Source: Phallus indusiatus
Taxonomy: Eukaryota; Basidiomycota; Agaricomycetes; Phallales; Phallaceae
DNA: 64,000 nucleotides
Direction of reading: 5' to 3'
Assembly (NCBI GenBank): GCA_027605045.1
Contig: JAQFWX010000062.1
Location: 145,551-209,550, forward strand
Shown here: piece by piece, positions 1 to 8,689 of the stretch
Layout: each line of letters begins with the position of its first letter
Position numbering within the stretch: position 1 is the stretch's first letter
The notes under the pieces: generated by a model
The model's input: only the letters and a program-made list of their open reading frames with translations
What the model was told of the DNA's origin: nothing
Database searches by the model: none
Program-made: the position numbers and the translations under genes

Positions 1-1221
1 TTTCATGCTATCGGAAAACGTCAGGCGCATTAACGCCTTTTCAGCATCATCCTCAGGAGAGAACGAGCCGAAGGCCTGAGTAAGGGTTTCGATGAAAGAT
101 TCCCAATTGGTAAAGAACGGGTAGTCTTGAAGATCTTCATCACCAGACTCAAGGAATGGCTGAAAGAAACTAAGAGCAGTGCCGCGAAGAAAAGAAAGAG
201 CATAGAAGATACGTTGCCAGTCCAGACTAAAGTCAGCTGGACGAGCACGAAAGACGAGATGACATTGAGTGAAAAAGTTAGCAATTTTGTCCGGGTCCGT
301 TCCGTCAAACGTTTCTGGTTCCTTGACGGTTGCACGGGAACGAGAGACGTTGAGTTGAGCAGTCTGAATCGACTGTTGACTGGAGAGGAGGGCGGCGATG
401 TTACGAAAGACTTCACGTATTTCGTCCATGGAGATGGTGTTGCGACGACGCGGATCAGGAATGAAATCACCTTCGTCGTCGTTGTCGTCTCCAAAGTCGT
501 CAGGAGGACCACCGCCAGGGGGTCCACCATCGCCACCACCACCAATACCACCACCACCGGGACCTGCAGAGGGAATGCCAGGGACAGAGGCATCGTGCGG
601 ACCATCAGAGTCATGATTGTCCGGATCTCCATCGCCTGGAGGGTCTCCACCGTTTCCGCCAGAACCCGATGCTTGCGGCAAAGGTGTACGAGGAGGTTCT
701 TCGTCTTTAACTTCTTCGATCTTTGGAATCTGAGAAGTTTGACGACGAACAGGAGGAGGAGGGTTTTGGACAGGGTTGGCGCTAGGAGGAGGTGTAGCCA
801 ACACCGTAGGAGTAGGAGACGCTGAGATGCGAGGTCGAATAGGAGGGGGAGGTAAGGAAGAAGAACGAGCCGAACCATAGTACGTAGGGATATTGAGATC
901 AGTAGCAAACGATTCGATAGGGTAAGGCAAGTTAATTATACCGGGAACGTGTGCGCCAGACCTTGCGCCCATTTCACGTTCGTAAGACAACGAACGTTGA
1001 CGCTGAGTCGGCATCAAACTGCGCAGAGGAGAGGTTATCACAGAGGGATTGACGATTTCTGCGAGTTGGTTGAGCTGGGCAGTTCGATTAAGTTGTCGAC
1101 GTTCATTCCGGGATTGCCTATCGCGACGTTGATCTTCAATAACCGATTCGCGAGTAGCTGGAGACAGCGAGGTTAAACGCTGCGCATATACTCGAGTGTG
1201 TGATTGTTGAGTAGAAGACAT
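1..1221 (-). CDS. Gag-like protein of an LTR retrotransposon, 5' part only
   Basis: An uninterrupted minus-strand frame of 407 codons runs from an ATG at 1221 to the window edge, so the C-terminus is missing. The start lies 75 nt inside the LTR at 1296-2161, where a gag start is expected. Residues about 1-250 are low complexity: Arg/Gln-rich, then Pro-rich, then a Gly/Asp-rich linker (GGGGIGGGG). Residues about 265-407 form a folded helical region with the look of a retrotransposon capsid: ETFDGTDPDKIANFFTQCHL, then DWQRIFYALSFLRGTALSFF. This is the usual gag pattern of fungal Ty3-type elements, in which the capsid packages element RNA. It is a different element from Ty3-A next door: both its gag and its LTR are unrelated in sequence. 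No stop or frameshift is seen, so the copy may be young. The class (Ty3 rather than Ty1) is inferred because pol lies outside the window. Confidence 0.8.
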   Translation of the reverse strand, partial: MSSTQQSHTRVYAQRLTSLSPATRESVIEDQRRDRQSRNERRQLNRTAQLNQLAEIVNPSVITSPLRSLMPTQRQRSLSYEREMGARSGAHVPGIINLPYPIESFATDLNIPTYYGSARSSSLPPPPIRPRISASPTPTVLATPPPSANPVQNPPPPVRRQTSQIPKIEEVKDEEPPRTPLPQASGSGGNGGDPPGDGDPDNHDSDGPHDASVPGIPSAGPGGGGIGGGGDGGPPGGGPPDDFGDDNDDEGDFIPDPRRRNTISMDEIREVFRNIAALLSSQQSIQTAQLNVSRSRATVKEPETFDGTDPDKIANFFTQCHLVFRARPADFSLDWQRIFYALSFLRGTALSFFQPFLESGDEDLQDYPFFTNWESFIETLTQAFGSFSPEDDAEKALMRLTFSDSMK

Positions 1222-1295
1222 GATGAAAGAAAAGATATAACCGAGACGTAGAGTGTGCGTTGAAAAGAAGAGCTGCCGGGTGAGACTTAATATAC

Positions 1296-2161
1296 TGTCA
1301 AGTACCGATATCCGGGAACGGTGATAGATACTATAATGTACTTTAGTCGCTGAATAGAACAATGATAACCGTCACCGTTGGTCGACGATAGTCAGGACTT
1401 GGCCTCAACCTATAAGAGGTTGTGCCACGACAGTCTTCTTTAGGATTTGTCCTGACGTTCGTCACAAGCGTCGAGTTCGTCAAGGACGTTACGGATATAT
1501 GCGTTCCGAGCTTCGAGAGTCGCGAGCTGTATCTCGTATTGAATGATATCAAGCTCAACGATAATGAAGAAAGCTTTGAGATGTAACTCTCGGCAACGAC
1601 GGATGGCTTCCGTCGCTGCAAGTCTCGAGGAACGATCTCGACGTTCAATGATGAATAGAATAGAGAAGGAGAGTTGTTATAGAGATATCGAACTACGTTC
1701 GATATTAAGTCTGAAGAACTATCTACGTGTATGCTAGGGTTTATATACACGTCAGATAATTAATTCTAGCTCAGTTCGAAATAGATTCCGAACTTGAGAA
1801 ATACAAACAAGTCGTGAGATTCGTAAGTTACATCAATATATGCAGGGTATGATGTCTCATGTGATGAACATGAGGTGTGCAGGGATGAGAGCTGTGCATA
1901 CATGGACCTACGTTCGTCATCTATGATCTCATAACCGGAACGTGCGTGGAATATTCTAGAAAGGCCTTTCCGCGGGTGTTCCAGGAGTTAAGAGAGACGG
2001 GTGCGTCTCTATTCGAGTTGTAAGGTTGATTGAGATGACTGAACGCGAAGGTCATATCGTGAGTGACGTAAGCGAGATAAGATTACGGAGATGAACGGTA
2101 AATGATCGGATATGGATTACGTAACGTTACCGGAAGTGATGTCATGAATCGGATCATGACA
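1296..2161 (-). repeat. 5' LTR (866 bp) of the element carrying the 1-1221 gag (family 2)
   Basis: Ends are TGTCA...TGACA on the plus strand. A second copy occurs at 15889-17119, with 865 bp of LTR once its own insertion is removed, and there a 5-bp target duplication (cctag) proves the boundaries. Here the left edge is followed by a 74-nt leader and the gag ATG, so this is the 5' LTR of a minus-strand element. Its right edge abuts a 40-bp stub of the Ty3-A 3' LTR, showing that this element inserted into Ty3-A. Open frames inside it are chance. Confidence 0.88.
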
Positions 2162-2201
2162 TAAATAAGAAAATGAGAGACGGCGGTAGCGTACCCTGAC
2201 A
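2162..2201 (-). repeat. Stub of Ty3-A 3' LTR (first 40 bp)
   Basis: On the minus strand this reads TGTCAGGGTACG and onward, identical in type to the many family-1 LTRs in the window. It follows the pol stop and a purine-rich tract, so it is the start of the 3' LTR. The rest was separated by insertion of the family-2 element and should lie beyond the window start. Confidence 0.85.
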
Positions 2202-2212
2202 CCATCCCCCCT
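2202..2212 (-). other. Polypurine tract of Ty3-A
   Basis: On the minus strand, AGGGGGGATGG directly precedes the TGTCAGGG start of the 3' LTR, the position of the plus-strand DNA primer in LTR retrotransposons. The same tract with one more G precedes the Ty3-B 3' LTR at about 10928-10939. Confidence 0.8.
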
Positions 2213-5200
2213 TCAACGAGGCGGCGTCCCGACGCCTGTAGCTTCGACTAATGACGCCTGTAACTTTGAGAAATCGAACCGAGGGCGACGATGGAAGAGA
2301 AGACCATTTATCGAGCGTGGCGCACTCGGATGTTCGCGGTGGAATTCCTTAATGAGATCCGGGGCTGCAATATTCGACTCGGGTTCCCACTGGTCATGCT
2401 CGGGACCATAGCCTTCCCAACGCACCTTATACTCGAGTCGTCTCCGGAAGACACGACTGTCTAGAATCCGTTCCACGACATAGTGTTCACCATCGTCTCT
2501 GACCTCAGGAGGTGGTGGGGCCTTAACGCGAGGACCCGGGATCGTATCTTCAACCTTGGGACGTAACTTCCCGACGTGGAATACTGGATGAAGCCTTGAC
2601 ATCGACAGTGGTAAACGCAGCTTATATGCGTGCGACCCGACCTTGCTGACTATCGGAAAAGGCCCCAAGTACCGGTGCGATAACTTGGTGGAGGGCCTGG
2701 TGGTACGAATGTCGCTCGAATCGAGGTATACCTTGTCGCCAACCTTGTATTCAGGGGCTGGGATGTGCTTCCGATCGTAATACTTGGCCATCTCGTCCTT
2801 CGACTTGGCTATGGCGGCCTTGGCTTCCTCTATTGTCGACTCCATACGCGTCTTGAACTCGTTGACAGATTCGATCTTTGAGTCGGCAACCAGCGGTTCG
2901 AATCCCATACGAGGATGTCGTCCAGTGTCGAGCTCAAATGGTGTCGAACGCGTAGCCGAGTGTACATGGTTGTTGTATGCGAACTCAGCCAGGGGCAGCA
3001 TCTGGTCCCAGTCATCCTGCCGCTCTGAGGTGAAAAGTCGAAGGTACTGCTCGACTTCTGCATTGACCCGCTCTGTCTGACCATCGGTCTGAGGATGATA
3101 TGCCGTAGAGGGTGCAAGCCGTATGCCAAGGAGCCTAGAAAGCTCCTGTGTGAAGCGGGACGCGAACTGGGGACCTCTGTCAGAGATCACCTTCATGGGG
3201 AGACCATGGAGCTTCCAGACGTGTTGGAGGTACAGTCGGGCTAGACCTGTCGCGTCAAGTGTCGTAAATGTCGGCACAAAATGAACCCGTTTGGTGAGAG
3301 AGTCAACGACCGAGAGGATCGCGTCGAAACCATTGGATTCCGGTAGTTCCACGATAAAATCGACCGAGATGTGTTCCCAAGGTCGACTTGGCACTTCTGT
3401 GGGCCGGAGAAGGCCATAGGGAGCGTGGCGAGACGGTTTCGTGCGTAGGCACATATCGCAGGCCTCTACATAGCGTTGTACATACCTAGAGACACCTGGC
3501 CACCAAAAGGTGCGCGAAACGAGCTCGAGAGTTTTGAAACGACCAGGATGGCCACCGAGTTTGGTGTCGTGATGTCTGGAAAGAATTTTCCGACGCAGTT
3601 CATCCACGTTTGGCACGTAAACCTTGCCGCGATAATAGAGGAGGTCCTGATCCTCGAACCATTCCGACGAGTGAGCTGAGCGACCACCTAGGGCATGAAG
3701 TGTTGCAACGGCTTTTGACACGCTATCCTCGACCTTGCCTTCTCGTTTGGCCTTGCGAATCTGGCGTAAAAGGTCCTCCTCCTCCCCTTTAAGACGGAAT
3801 GTTTGCAGAGCATTGATTGCAAACATTTCGGGTCGGATTGGGGTGATGCCACGATTATCGTCCTTTCCCGAGCCATGGTCTGACCGACGGGATAGACCAT
3901 CAGGTTTACCCATCGATTTACCCGGTATATGCTGTAGAGTAAAATCGAAGCGCGAGAGATATACTGACCATCTGGCTTGACGACGATTGAGGTTACGCGC
4001 GGACATGAAATACTCTAGATTCTTGTGATCAGTCCGTATGTCAATAGGGTGAGACGCGCCTTCAAGAAAGTGTCGCCATTCCTCCAAGGATCGTATGATA
4101 GCCAGCATTTCCTTGTCGTGAATCTCGTAGTTGCGTTCGACAGGGCTAAGGGCCTTCGAGAAGAATGCAACTGGGTGCCATTTGCCGTCATCGTTCGACA
4201 ACTGTGAGAGAACTGCACCTGTTGCAAAGTCGGAACTGTCGGCCTCAACTCTGTAAGGGTTAGCGGGGTTGGGGATGAGGAGGATGGGGGCGGACGTGAT
4301 AGACGACTTTAGTGTATCGAAGGCATGCTGACAATTGTCGGACCAGACGAAGGGGGTGTCCTTCTTGGTTAACCCAAACATGGGATTGGCGATACGCGCG
4401 AAGTCCTTGATAAACCGACGATAGAAGTTGGCGAAACCTAAGAAGGACTGGACCTCAGTGACATTTTTCGGGACAGGCCAGTCTCTGACACCTGAGACTT
4501 TCGCGGGATCCATCTCGACGGTGTTCTCGCAAATGACGACACCCAGGTACTCGATCTTGGTCCGGCAAAACTCGCACTTTTCTGCCTTGAGGTACAACTT
4601 GTGATCGCGAAGACGTTCGAGAACACGTCGGGTGATCTGGTCGTGCTGTTCCCGACTCTGAGTGTAGATGAGAATGTCGTCGATGTAGACGGCAACAACA
4701 CCTTCAGAGATCATATCCTCGAAGATCTCGTTCATCATCGTCTGGAAGGTGGCAGGGCTGTTAGTGAGACCAAAGAACATCACCAGGGGCTCGAAGAGGC
4801 CGCGATTGGTGCGGAAAGCAGCCTTCCACTCATCTCCTTCTTTTATCCGCACGTTGTTGTAGCCCCAGCGCACGTCCAGTTTGGTAAAGTACCGGGCACC
4901 CTGTAGCTTATTGATGAGCTCAGAGATCAGAGGTAGTGGGTAGCGATTCTTGATCGTCATGGCATTCAACGCGCGATAGTCTTGAATAAGACGGAGAGAG
5001 CCATCTTTCTTCTTGATGAAGAATACCGGGGAAGCCATGGGCGACTTGGAGGGTCGGATTCGTCCAGATGCAAGGTTTTCTTCTAAAAACGCATCTAACT
5101 CGGCCTGTTCATTAGGTGACAGTGGGTAGATCTTGCAAGACTTAGGCTCAGAACCCGGCACAAGCTCTATTGGGTGGTCCCACTTCTTTGACTGCGGCAG

Positions 5201-6157
5201 CGAGTCGAACGACTCCTTCGAGAAAATGTCGGCAAAGTCATGGAACATCTCTGGTACGATATCCCGAAAGCCTTTGGGTGCTGGTGCGTCTGCGTTGTTG
5301 GCGTGAGCCTGAGCCAGTCGCTGGGAGATGGTCTCGGTGGCATATATGCGGTGAGTGTCGGGCTCGTCAGGTAGTATTGATATCGCGAATAGTCGATCAC
5401 CTTCCTCAATCTCAGACTCGACGTCAACCAGGTCTGGTATATCCGGATCATTGGCCTCGGTGTCGTCAAGCTCTGGTAGAGGTGCGCGCCGGATCTGTTG
5501 GAATGCACGCTTAGAGAGCTTACCCGCTGGCCAGTGTGGAGCACAAGACCGACAACTGGGGCTGCAGCGCATGAACTCTACTTGACCAGTTGTGTAGTCT
5601 ATGACGGGATTGTGAGCCTTGAACCACGGCAGCCCAAATAGGACGGGATACTTGAGCGAGGTAACGGCGAACAAGGTGCGTTCAGAGTGATCCCGAAATC
5701 GAACAACCAGGTCGACGACGTGGGTGATAGAGCCAGCATGGTTGGGCGTACCGTCGACATTAAACACGGGAATTGGTTTAGCAAGACGTACGGAGGGAAG
5801 CCGATGCTTCTCGACAAAGTCGCGATCGAGGAACATACCGCTAGCTCCAGTGTCCAGCATGGCCTTGCTGTGCAGCAGGGCTCCAGTGTCAACACTCTGT
5901 AGTTCCACCGGGATCTCTAACTTCTGCGTACCAGGAGTAGCTGCGAGTCGGTATTCGCTTGGCAATGCGCGACGTTGAGAAGGCGACAGCATACATGGAG
6001 TTGAAACAGAGCGTGTAGCAGGTGGAGACGATTCTTCGGGTTTAGCAGGGGATGCAGCAGGGGTAGTTAGATTCGAATCAGAAGTGTCATTTTGTTCGCG
6101 ATCTATGTACAAAACGTCGAATCTATTAGATGTCGGCAACGAGGGTGCATCTATCAC
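2213..6157 (-). CDS. pol: Ty3-A Pol polyprotein (protease, RT, RNase H, integrase, chromodomain)
   Basis: An open frame of about 1314 codons. Aspartic protease active site LDTGASG near residue 102; reverse transcriptase with the YIDD catalytic box near residue 490; a tethered RNase H segment; integrase with an HHCC zinc finger (H-HxxxxGGH...CxxC, about residues 860-905), then a D,D,E core (SVDFIVELPE, SDRGPQF, AYHPQTDGQTERVN). The C-terminus holds a chromodomain (VVERILDSR...YKVRWEGYG...WEPE, about 1222-1262), which in this clade binds modified histones and guides insertion to heterochromatin. There is no ATG at the start: the frame overlaps the end of gag and lies in the -1 frame, with GTG at the overlap. 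Pol is therefore probably made by frameshifting or another read-on from gag; no canonical slippery heptamer was recognised. All catalytic residues seen are intact. Confidence 0.93.
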   Translation of the reverse strand: MIDAPSLPTSNRFDVLYIDREQNDTSDSNLTTPAASPAKPEESSPPATRSVSTPCMLSPSQRRALPSEYRLAATPGTQKLEIPVELQSVDTGALLHSKAMLDTGASGMFLDRDFVEKHRLPSVRLAKPIPVFNVDGTPNHAGSITHVVDLVVRFRDHSERTLFAVTSLKYPVLFGLPWFKAHNPVIDYTTGQVEFMRCSPSCRSCAPHWPAGKLSKRAFQQIRRAPLPELDDTEANDPDIPDLVDVESEIEEGDRLFAISILPDEPDTHRIYATETISQRLAQAHANNADAPAPKGFRDIVPEMFHDFADIFSKESFDSLPQSKKWDHPIELVPGSEPKSCKIYPLSPNEQAELDAFLEENLASGRIRPSKSPMASPVFFIKKKDGSLRLIQDYRALNAMTIKNRYPLPLISELINKLQGARYFTKLDVRWGYNNVRIKEGDEWKAAFRTNRGLFEPLVMFFGLTNSPATFQTMMNEIFEDMISEGVVAVYIDDILIYTQSREQHDQITRRVLERLRDHKLYLKAEKCEFCRTKIEYLGVVICENTVEMDPAKVSGVRDWPVPKNVTEVQSFLGFANFYRRFIKDFARIANPMFGLTKKDTPFVWSDNCQHAFDTLKSSITSAPILLIPNPANPYRVEADSSDFATGAVLSQLSNDDGKWHPVAFFSKALSPVERNYEIHDKEMLAIIRSLEEWRHFLEGASHPIDIRTDHKNLEYFMSARNLNRRQARWSVYLSRFDFTLQHIPGKSMGKPDGLSRRSDHGSGKDDNRGITPIRPEMFAINALQTFRLKGEEEDLLRQIRKAKREGKVEDSVSKAVATLHALGGRSAHSSEWFEDQDLLYYRGKVYVPNVDELRRKILSRHHDTKLGGHPGRFKTLELVSRTFWWPGVSRYVQRYVEACDMCLRTKPSRHAPYGLLRPTEVPSRPWEHISVDFIVELPESNGFDAILSVVDSLTKRVHFVPTFTTLDATGLARLYLQHVWKLHGLPMKVISDRGPQFASRFTQELSRLLGIRLAPSTAYHPQTDGQTERVNAEVEQYLRLFTSERQDDWDQMLPLAEFAYNNHVHSATRSTPFELDTGRHPRMGFEPLVADSKIESVNEFKTRMESTIEEAKAAIAKSKDEMAKYYDRKHIPAPEYKVGDKVYLDSSDIRTTRPSTKLSHRYLGPFPIVSKVGSHAYKLRLPLSMSRLHPVFHVGKLRPKVEDTIPGPRVKAPPPPEVRDDGEHYVVERILDSRVFRRRLEYKVRWEGYGPEHDQWEPESNIAAPDLIKEFHREHPSAPRSINGLLFHRRPRFDFSKLQASLVEATGVGTPPR

Positions 6158-7464
6158 TCGTCGCCGTTTTGAAAATCCTCTACCTCTGTTGCAGCTACAG
6201 TCTCCCCCTCTGTCAGAGCAGGGTCACCACGTGTCTGGGCTTCTATCACGTCTTTCTGGGCCAGCAGATGCGCGATACTGTCGTCTAACTCCTCGGGCTG
6301 GAGATACCGGATGTCATATGCACGAGGGCATTCGCGAGCCCAATGGCCTGCCGCTCCACAGCGACGACACCTGGTTGTTTCTAGGCCAGCACGTCGACGG
6401 GCAGCGTCAACGTCCATCGGATCATGCCTAACCTGTGGTGCAGGAGCAGGAGCCGCAGGTCTTGGAGGCAGCGTGGGCACGATTTGAGATGCTGGCCTGG
6501 GAGGTGGATAGGGAGGAGCCTGGTAGGAAGGGGCAGGGGGCCTCCTCTGGATCTGGAGGGTCTGATACGACGGAAAAGGGTTGGGACGAGGTCGATTAAT
6601 GGGGACAGCTGCGGGATTTGTCTGAGTCGTTCCAGAGCCTATGAGTCGTCGGCGAGCAGCGGTGAAGGCCTCGTTGGCATGCCTGTCCATGTCAAACATG
6701 CGTGCTTGCCTGATCCAGCCTTCGTAGTCGTGGAGTGCAGGTCGGTCTTTCATCGTCGCTACCAGGGACGCAATTGCCGGGTCTAAACCATTACGAAAGT
6801 ACGTGTTAATGGCGAGTCCTTCCGTAAAGCCAGCGTGCTCAATAAGTACGCGGAAGGCGTCTACATATTCCTCCACAGTCCTGTTGCCTTGGACATAGCG
6901 GTTGGAGTAGAGGGCGTTGATGGCATCTTCCTGCTCGGATTGTGGAAAGAAATCTGCCTTAAATCTTTCCCGAAAGGCGTCCCAGTCGGCGAAGGGTTTC
7001 TCTCCTCTTTGATACCTTTTCAGCATAGATTCGCTGAGGGTAAGGGCGCGGCCTTCATTCATGTACGACATTGCCCAGCCAATCTTGAGTTCATCAGTCT
7101 CGAAGTCGCGACTGCATATACTCATGTAGAACTCGACAGTGTTCCAGAAGGCACGACCCTTGGAGCGGTCTCCGTCGAACGAAGGAGGTACAGCAGGTCG
7201 GGTATTTCGGGAAGAGCGTGAACTGGCTTGATGCTCAGGAGCCGGTGGTTGTCCAGACGAGGACGCGTCGGCCACAGGGGGGTTTTGGGTTGGAGCAGTT
7301 CTAGCCGCGTCTCGGATGCTCTGCAGCACTTCAATCATCTGCGAGGCCTGGGATTCCTGTCTTGCCATGCGGGCATCCATTTCCGCGAATTGCCGCATAA
7401 TAATAGTCGCCACATCGTTGAGGGTGACGAGTGGGGGTGCAGAGGGTGGAGGAGAAGAGTCCAT
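6154..7464 (-). CDS. gag: Ty3-A Gag with CCHC zinc knuckle
   Basis: 436 codons from an ATG at 7464 to a TGA at 6156-6154, overlapping the pol frame. The N-terminus is helical and Gln/Met-rich, followed by a capsid-like region (about residues 105-240, with FWNTVEFYMSICSRDFETDE and NRTVEEYVDAFRVLIEHAG). A Pro-rich linker follows, then one zinc knuckle, CRRCGAAGHWAREC (about 366-379), which binds element RNA. The size is normal for fungal Ty3 gag. The start sits 148 nt downstream of the primer site. Confidence 0.92.
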   Translation of the reverse strand: MDSSPPPSAPPLVTLNDVATIIMRQFAEMDARMARQESQASQMIEVLQSIRDAARTAPTQNPPVADASSSGQPPAPEHQASSRSSRNTRPAVPPSFDGDRSKGRAFWNTVEFYMSICSRDFETDELKIGWAMSYMNEGRALTLSESMLKRYQRGEKPFADWDAFRERFKADFFPQSEQEDAINALYSNRYVQGNRTVEEYVDAFRVLIEHAGFTEGLAINTYFRNGLDPAIASLVATMKDRPALHDYEGWIRQARMFDMDRHANEAFTAARRRLIGSGTTQTNPAAVPINRPRPNPFPSYQTLQIQRRPPAPSYQAPPYPPPRPASQIVPTLPPRPAAPAPAPQVRHDPMDVDAARRRAGLETTRCRRCGAAGHWARECPRAYDIRYLQPEELDDSIAHLLAQKDVIEAQTRGDPALTEGETVAATEVEDFQNGDE

Positions 7465-7611
7465 GAGAGAGAGAGAGGAAAATGGGGTTTTTAGGATGGA
7501 GCAGAGGGGTCGGTTATAGACGGGACTCGAAGGAAAAATACGACACTGCGGTAGTCGGTGTCGAGCGCGATTTTTCGATAGCGAGTGTCGATAAAAACGG
7601 CCAGTCTGCGA

Positions 7612-7628
7612 GTAGAAGCTTGTTCTAC
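7612..7628 (-). promoter_or_regulatory. Predicted self-priming primer-binding site of Ty3-A
   Basis: Immediately inside the 5' LTR the minus strand reads GTAGAACAAGCTTCTAC. Its core AGAACAAGCTT (7626 to 7616) is the exact reverse complement of AAGCTTGTTCT at 7811-7801 in the LTR. That LTR 11-mer sits about 33 nt after a TATATA box, where transcription should begin. The Tf1/sushi retrotransposons prime reverse transcription by folding the first 11 nt of their RNA onto such a site. I recognised no match to a tRNA 3' end. Direct sight: complementarity and position. Inference: the self-priming mechanism. Confidence 0.72.
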
Positions 7629-8100
7629 TGTTAGGGCTACTCAGCTCAGACTGTTAGGGCTACTCAGCTCACACTAGAGGGAGGGGATCCTAAGAGAATA
7701 TATTAAGGAGAATACTAACTACTCACCTAGAGGGAGGGGATCCTAAGAGAATATATTAAGGAGAATACTAACTACTCACCTAGAGGGAGGGGATCCTAAG
7801 AGAACAAGCTTAGGGACCCTCACTCTAGGTACAGCTACTATATACATAAAACGACGACGCGGCGTGCGGCCCTGACACAGCTAAGTGCCAGGCGCCCAAG
7901 CCGAGCCTAAGCGACGTGATGTCACGGGCATCACGCCGGGTACGAGCGCGCGACGCGCGCGAGTAGAGAAAGTGAAATAGAGACAGAACAAGGAAACGGA
8001 GAGTAAAAGTAAAATATGGAAATGATAAATAAAATAGAAAGGAAATGATGCCGATGATAATAAATAAGAAAATGAGAGACGGCGGTAGCATACCCTGACA
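7629..8100 (-). repeat. 5' LTR of Ty3-A, 472 bp, with expanded internal repeat
   Basis: Minus-sense family-1 LTR: TGTTAGGGCTACTCAGC at the left, GTACCCTGACA at the right. It carries a TATA box, the AAGCTTGTTCT start region (7811-7801), and is longer than the usual ~394 bp for two reasons. The terminal 23 bp is duplicated (7629-7651 and 7652-7674), and a 53-bp unit beginning ctagagggaggggatcc is present in two full tandem copies (7674-7726, 7727-7779) plus a partial third, instead of one. Confidence 0.9.
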
Positions 8101-8477
8101 CAGACTAGAGGGAGGGGATCCTAAGAGATATATATTGGGAAAGTACTAACTACTCACCTAGAGGGAGGGGATCCTAAGAGAACAAGCTTAGGGACCCTCA
8201 CTCTAGGTACAGCTACTATATACACAAACGACGACGCGGCGTGCGGCCCTGGCACAGCTAAGTGCCAGGCGCCCAAGCCGAATCTAAGCGACGTGATGTC
8301 ACGGGCATCACGCCGGGTACGAGCGCGCGACGCGCGCGAGTAGAGAAAGTGAAATAGAGACAGAACAAGGGAACGGAAAGTAAAAGTAACATATGGGAAT
8401 GATAAATAAAGTAGAAACGAAATGATGCCGATGATAATAAATAAGAAAATGAGAGACGGCGGTAGCGTACCCTGACA
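8101..8477 (-). repeat. Family-1 LTR in direct tandem with the Ty3-A LTR, lacking its last 18 bp
   Basis: Starts abruptly inside the LTR (cagactagaggg) directly after the preceding LTR's terminal TGACA, and ends with GTACCCTGACA at 8477. The two LTRs are head to tail without any gap or target duplication, which suggests recombination or insertion of one copy into another followed by loss rather than two clean insertions. Confidence 0.85.
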
Positions 8478-8689
8478 ATACTCGTATATACACTTATATG
8501 CAGACGATCGTCGTCTGCCCAAGTACCTAGTATTATGTAACGTACATAGGCGCCGTCACAACTGTAAATACCGCGTAACGGTAAAGGCGCCGGCAGCCTT
8601 TCTTACCTGCACTTGCAAATATACAGCTTTATACTGTTTGTTGTGAGTCCATAAGAACCGGGCTAATCGTAAACTGTAACGAGACGTTA
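8478..8689. other. 212 bp of unassigned sequence with two perfect hairpins; possible Helitron 3' end
   Basis: No coding potential. A perfect 8-bp-stem hairpin (GCAGACGA-TCG-TCGTCTGC, 8500-8518) is followed 8 nt later by CTAG then T (8527-8531). This is the arrangement of a Helitron 3' terminus (hairpin about 10 nt before CTRR, insertion before T). A second hairpin, CTGTAACG-AGA-CGTTACAG, lies at the junction with the truncated Ty3-B pol. Neither assignment is proven by a second copy here. Confidence 0.4.

Larger units (their letters stand above)
2162..8100 (-). mobile_element. Ty3-A: chromodomain Ty3/gypsy retrotransposon with open gag and pol
   Basis: Order on the minus strand: 5' LTR (8100-7629), primer site, gag (7464-6154), pol with protease-RT-RNase H-integrase-chromodomain (6157-2213), polypurine tract, 3' LTR stub. 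Both frames are open throughout. This RT-before-integrase order with a terminal chromodomain defines chromoviruses. The 3' LTR is broken by the family-2 element, so this copy could not complete a normal cycle unless the rest lies just outside the window. It belongs to the family behind about a dozen LTRs in this window. Confidence 0.92.

Noticed and set aside
30..908. Minus-strand frame of 292 codons rich in Leu/Val
   Set aside because: It is a shadow of the true gag frame, which runs unbroken from 1221 to the window edge in another phase and has capsid-like sequence.
1343..1750. Open frame inside the family-2 LTR
   Set aside because: The LTR copy at 15889-17119 does not keep it intact, and no protein features are visible.
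7674..7800. Short direct repeats that could suggest a CRISPR array
   Set aside because: They are tandem 53-bp units without unique spacers and belong to the LTR; the organism is a fungus.
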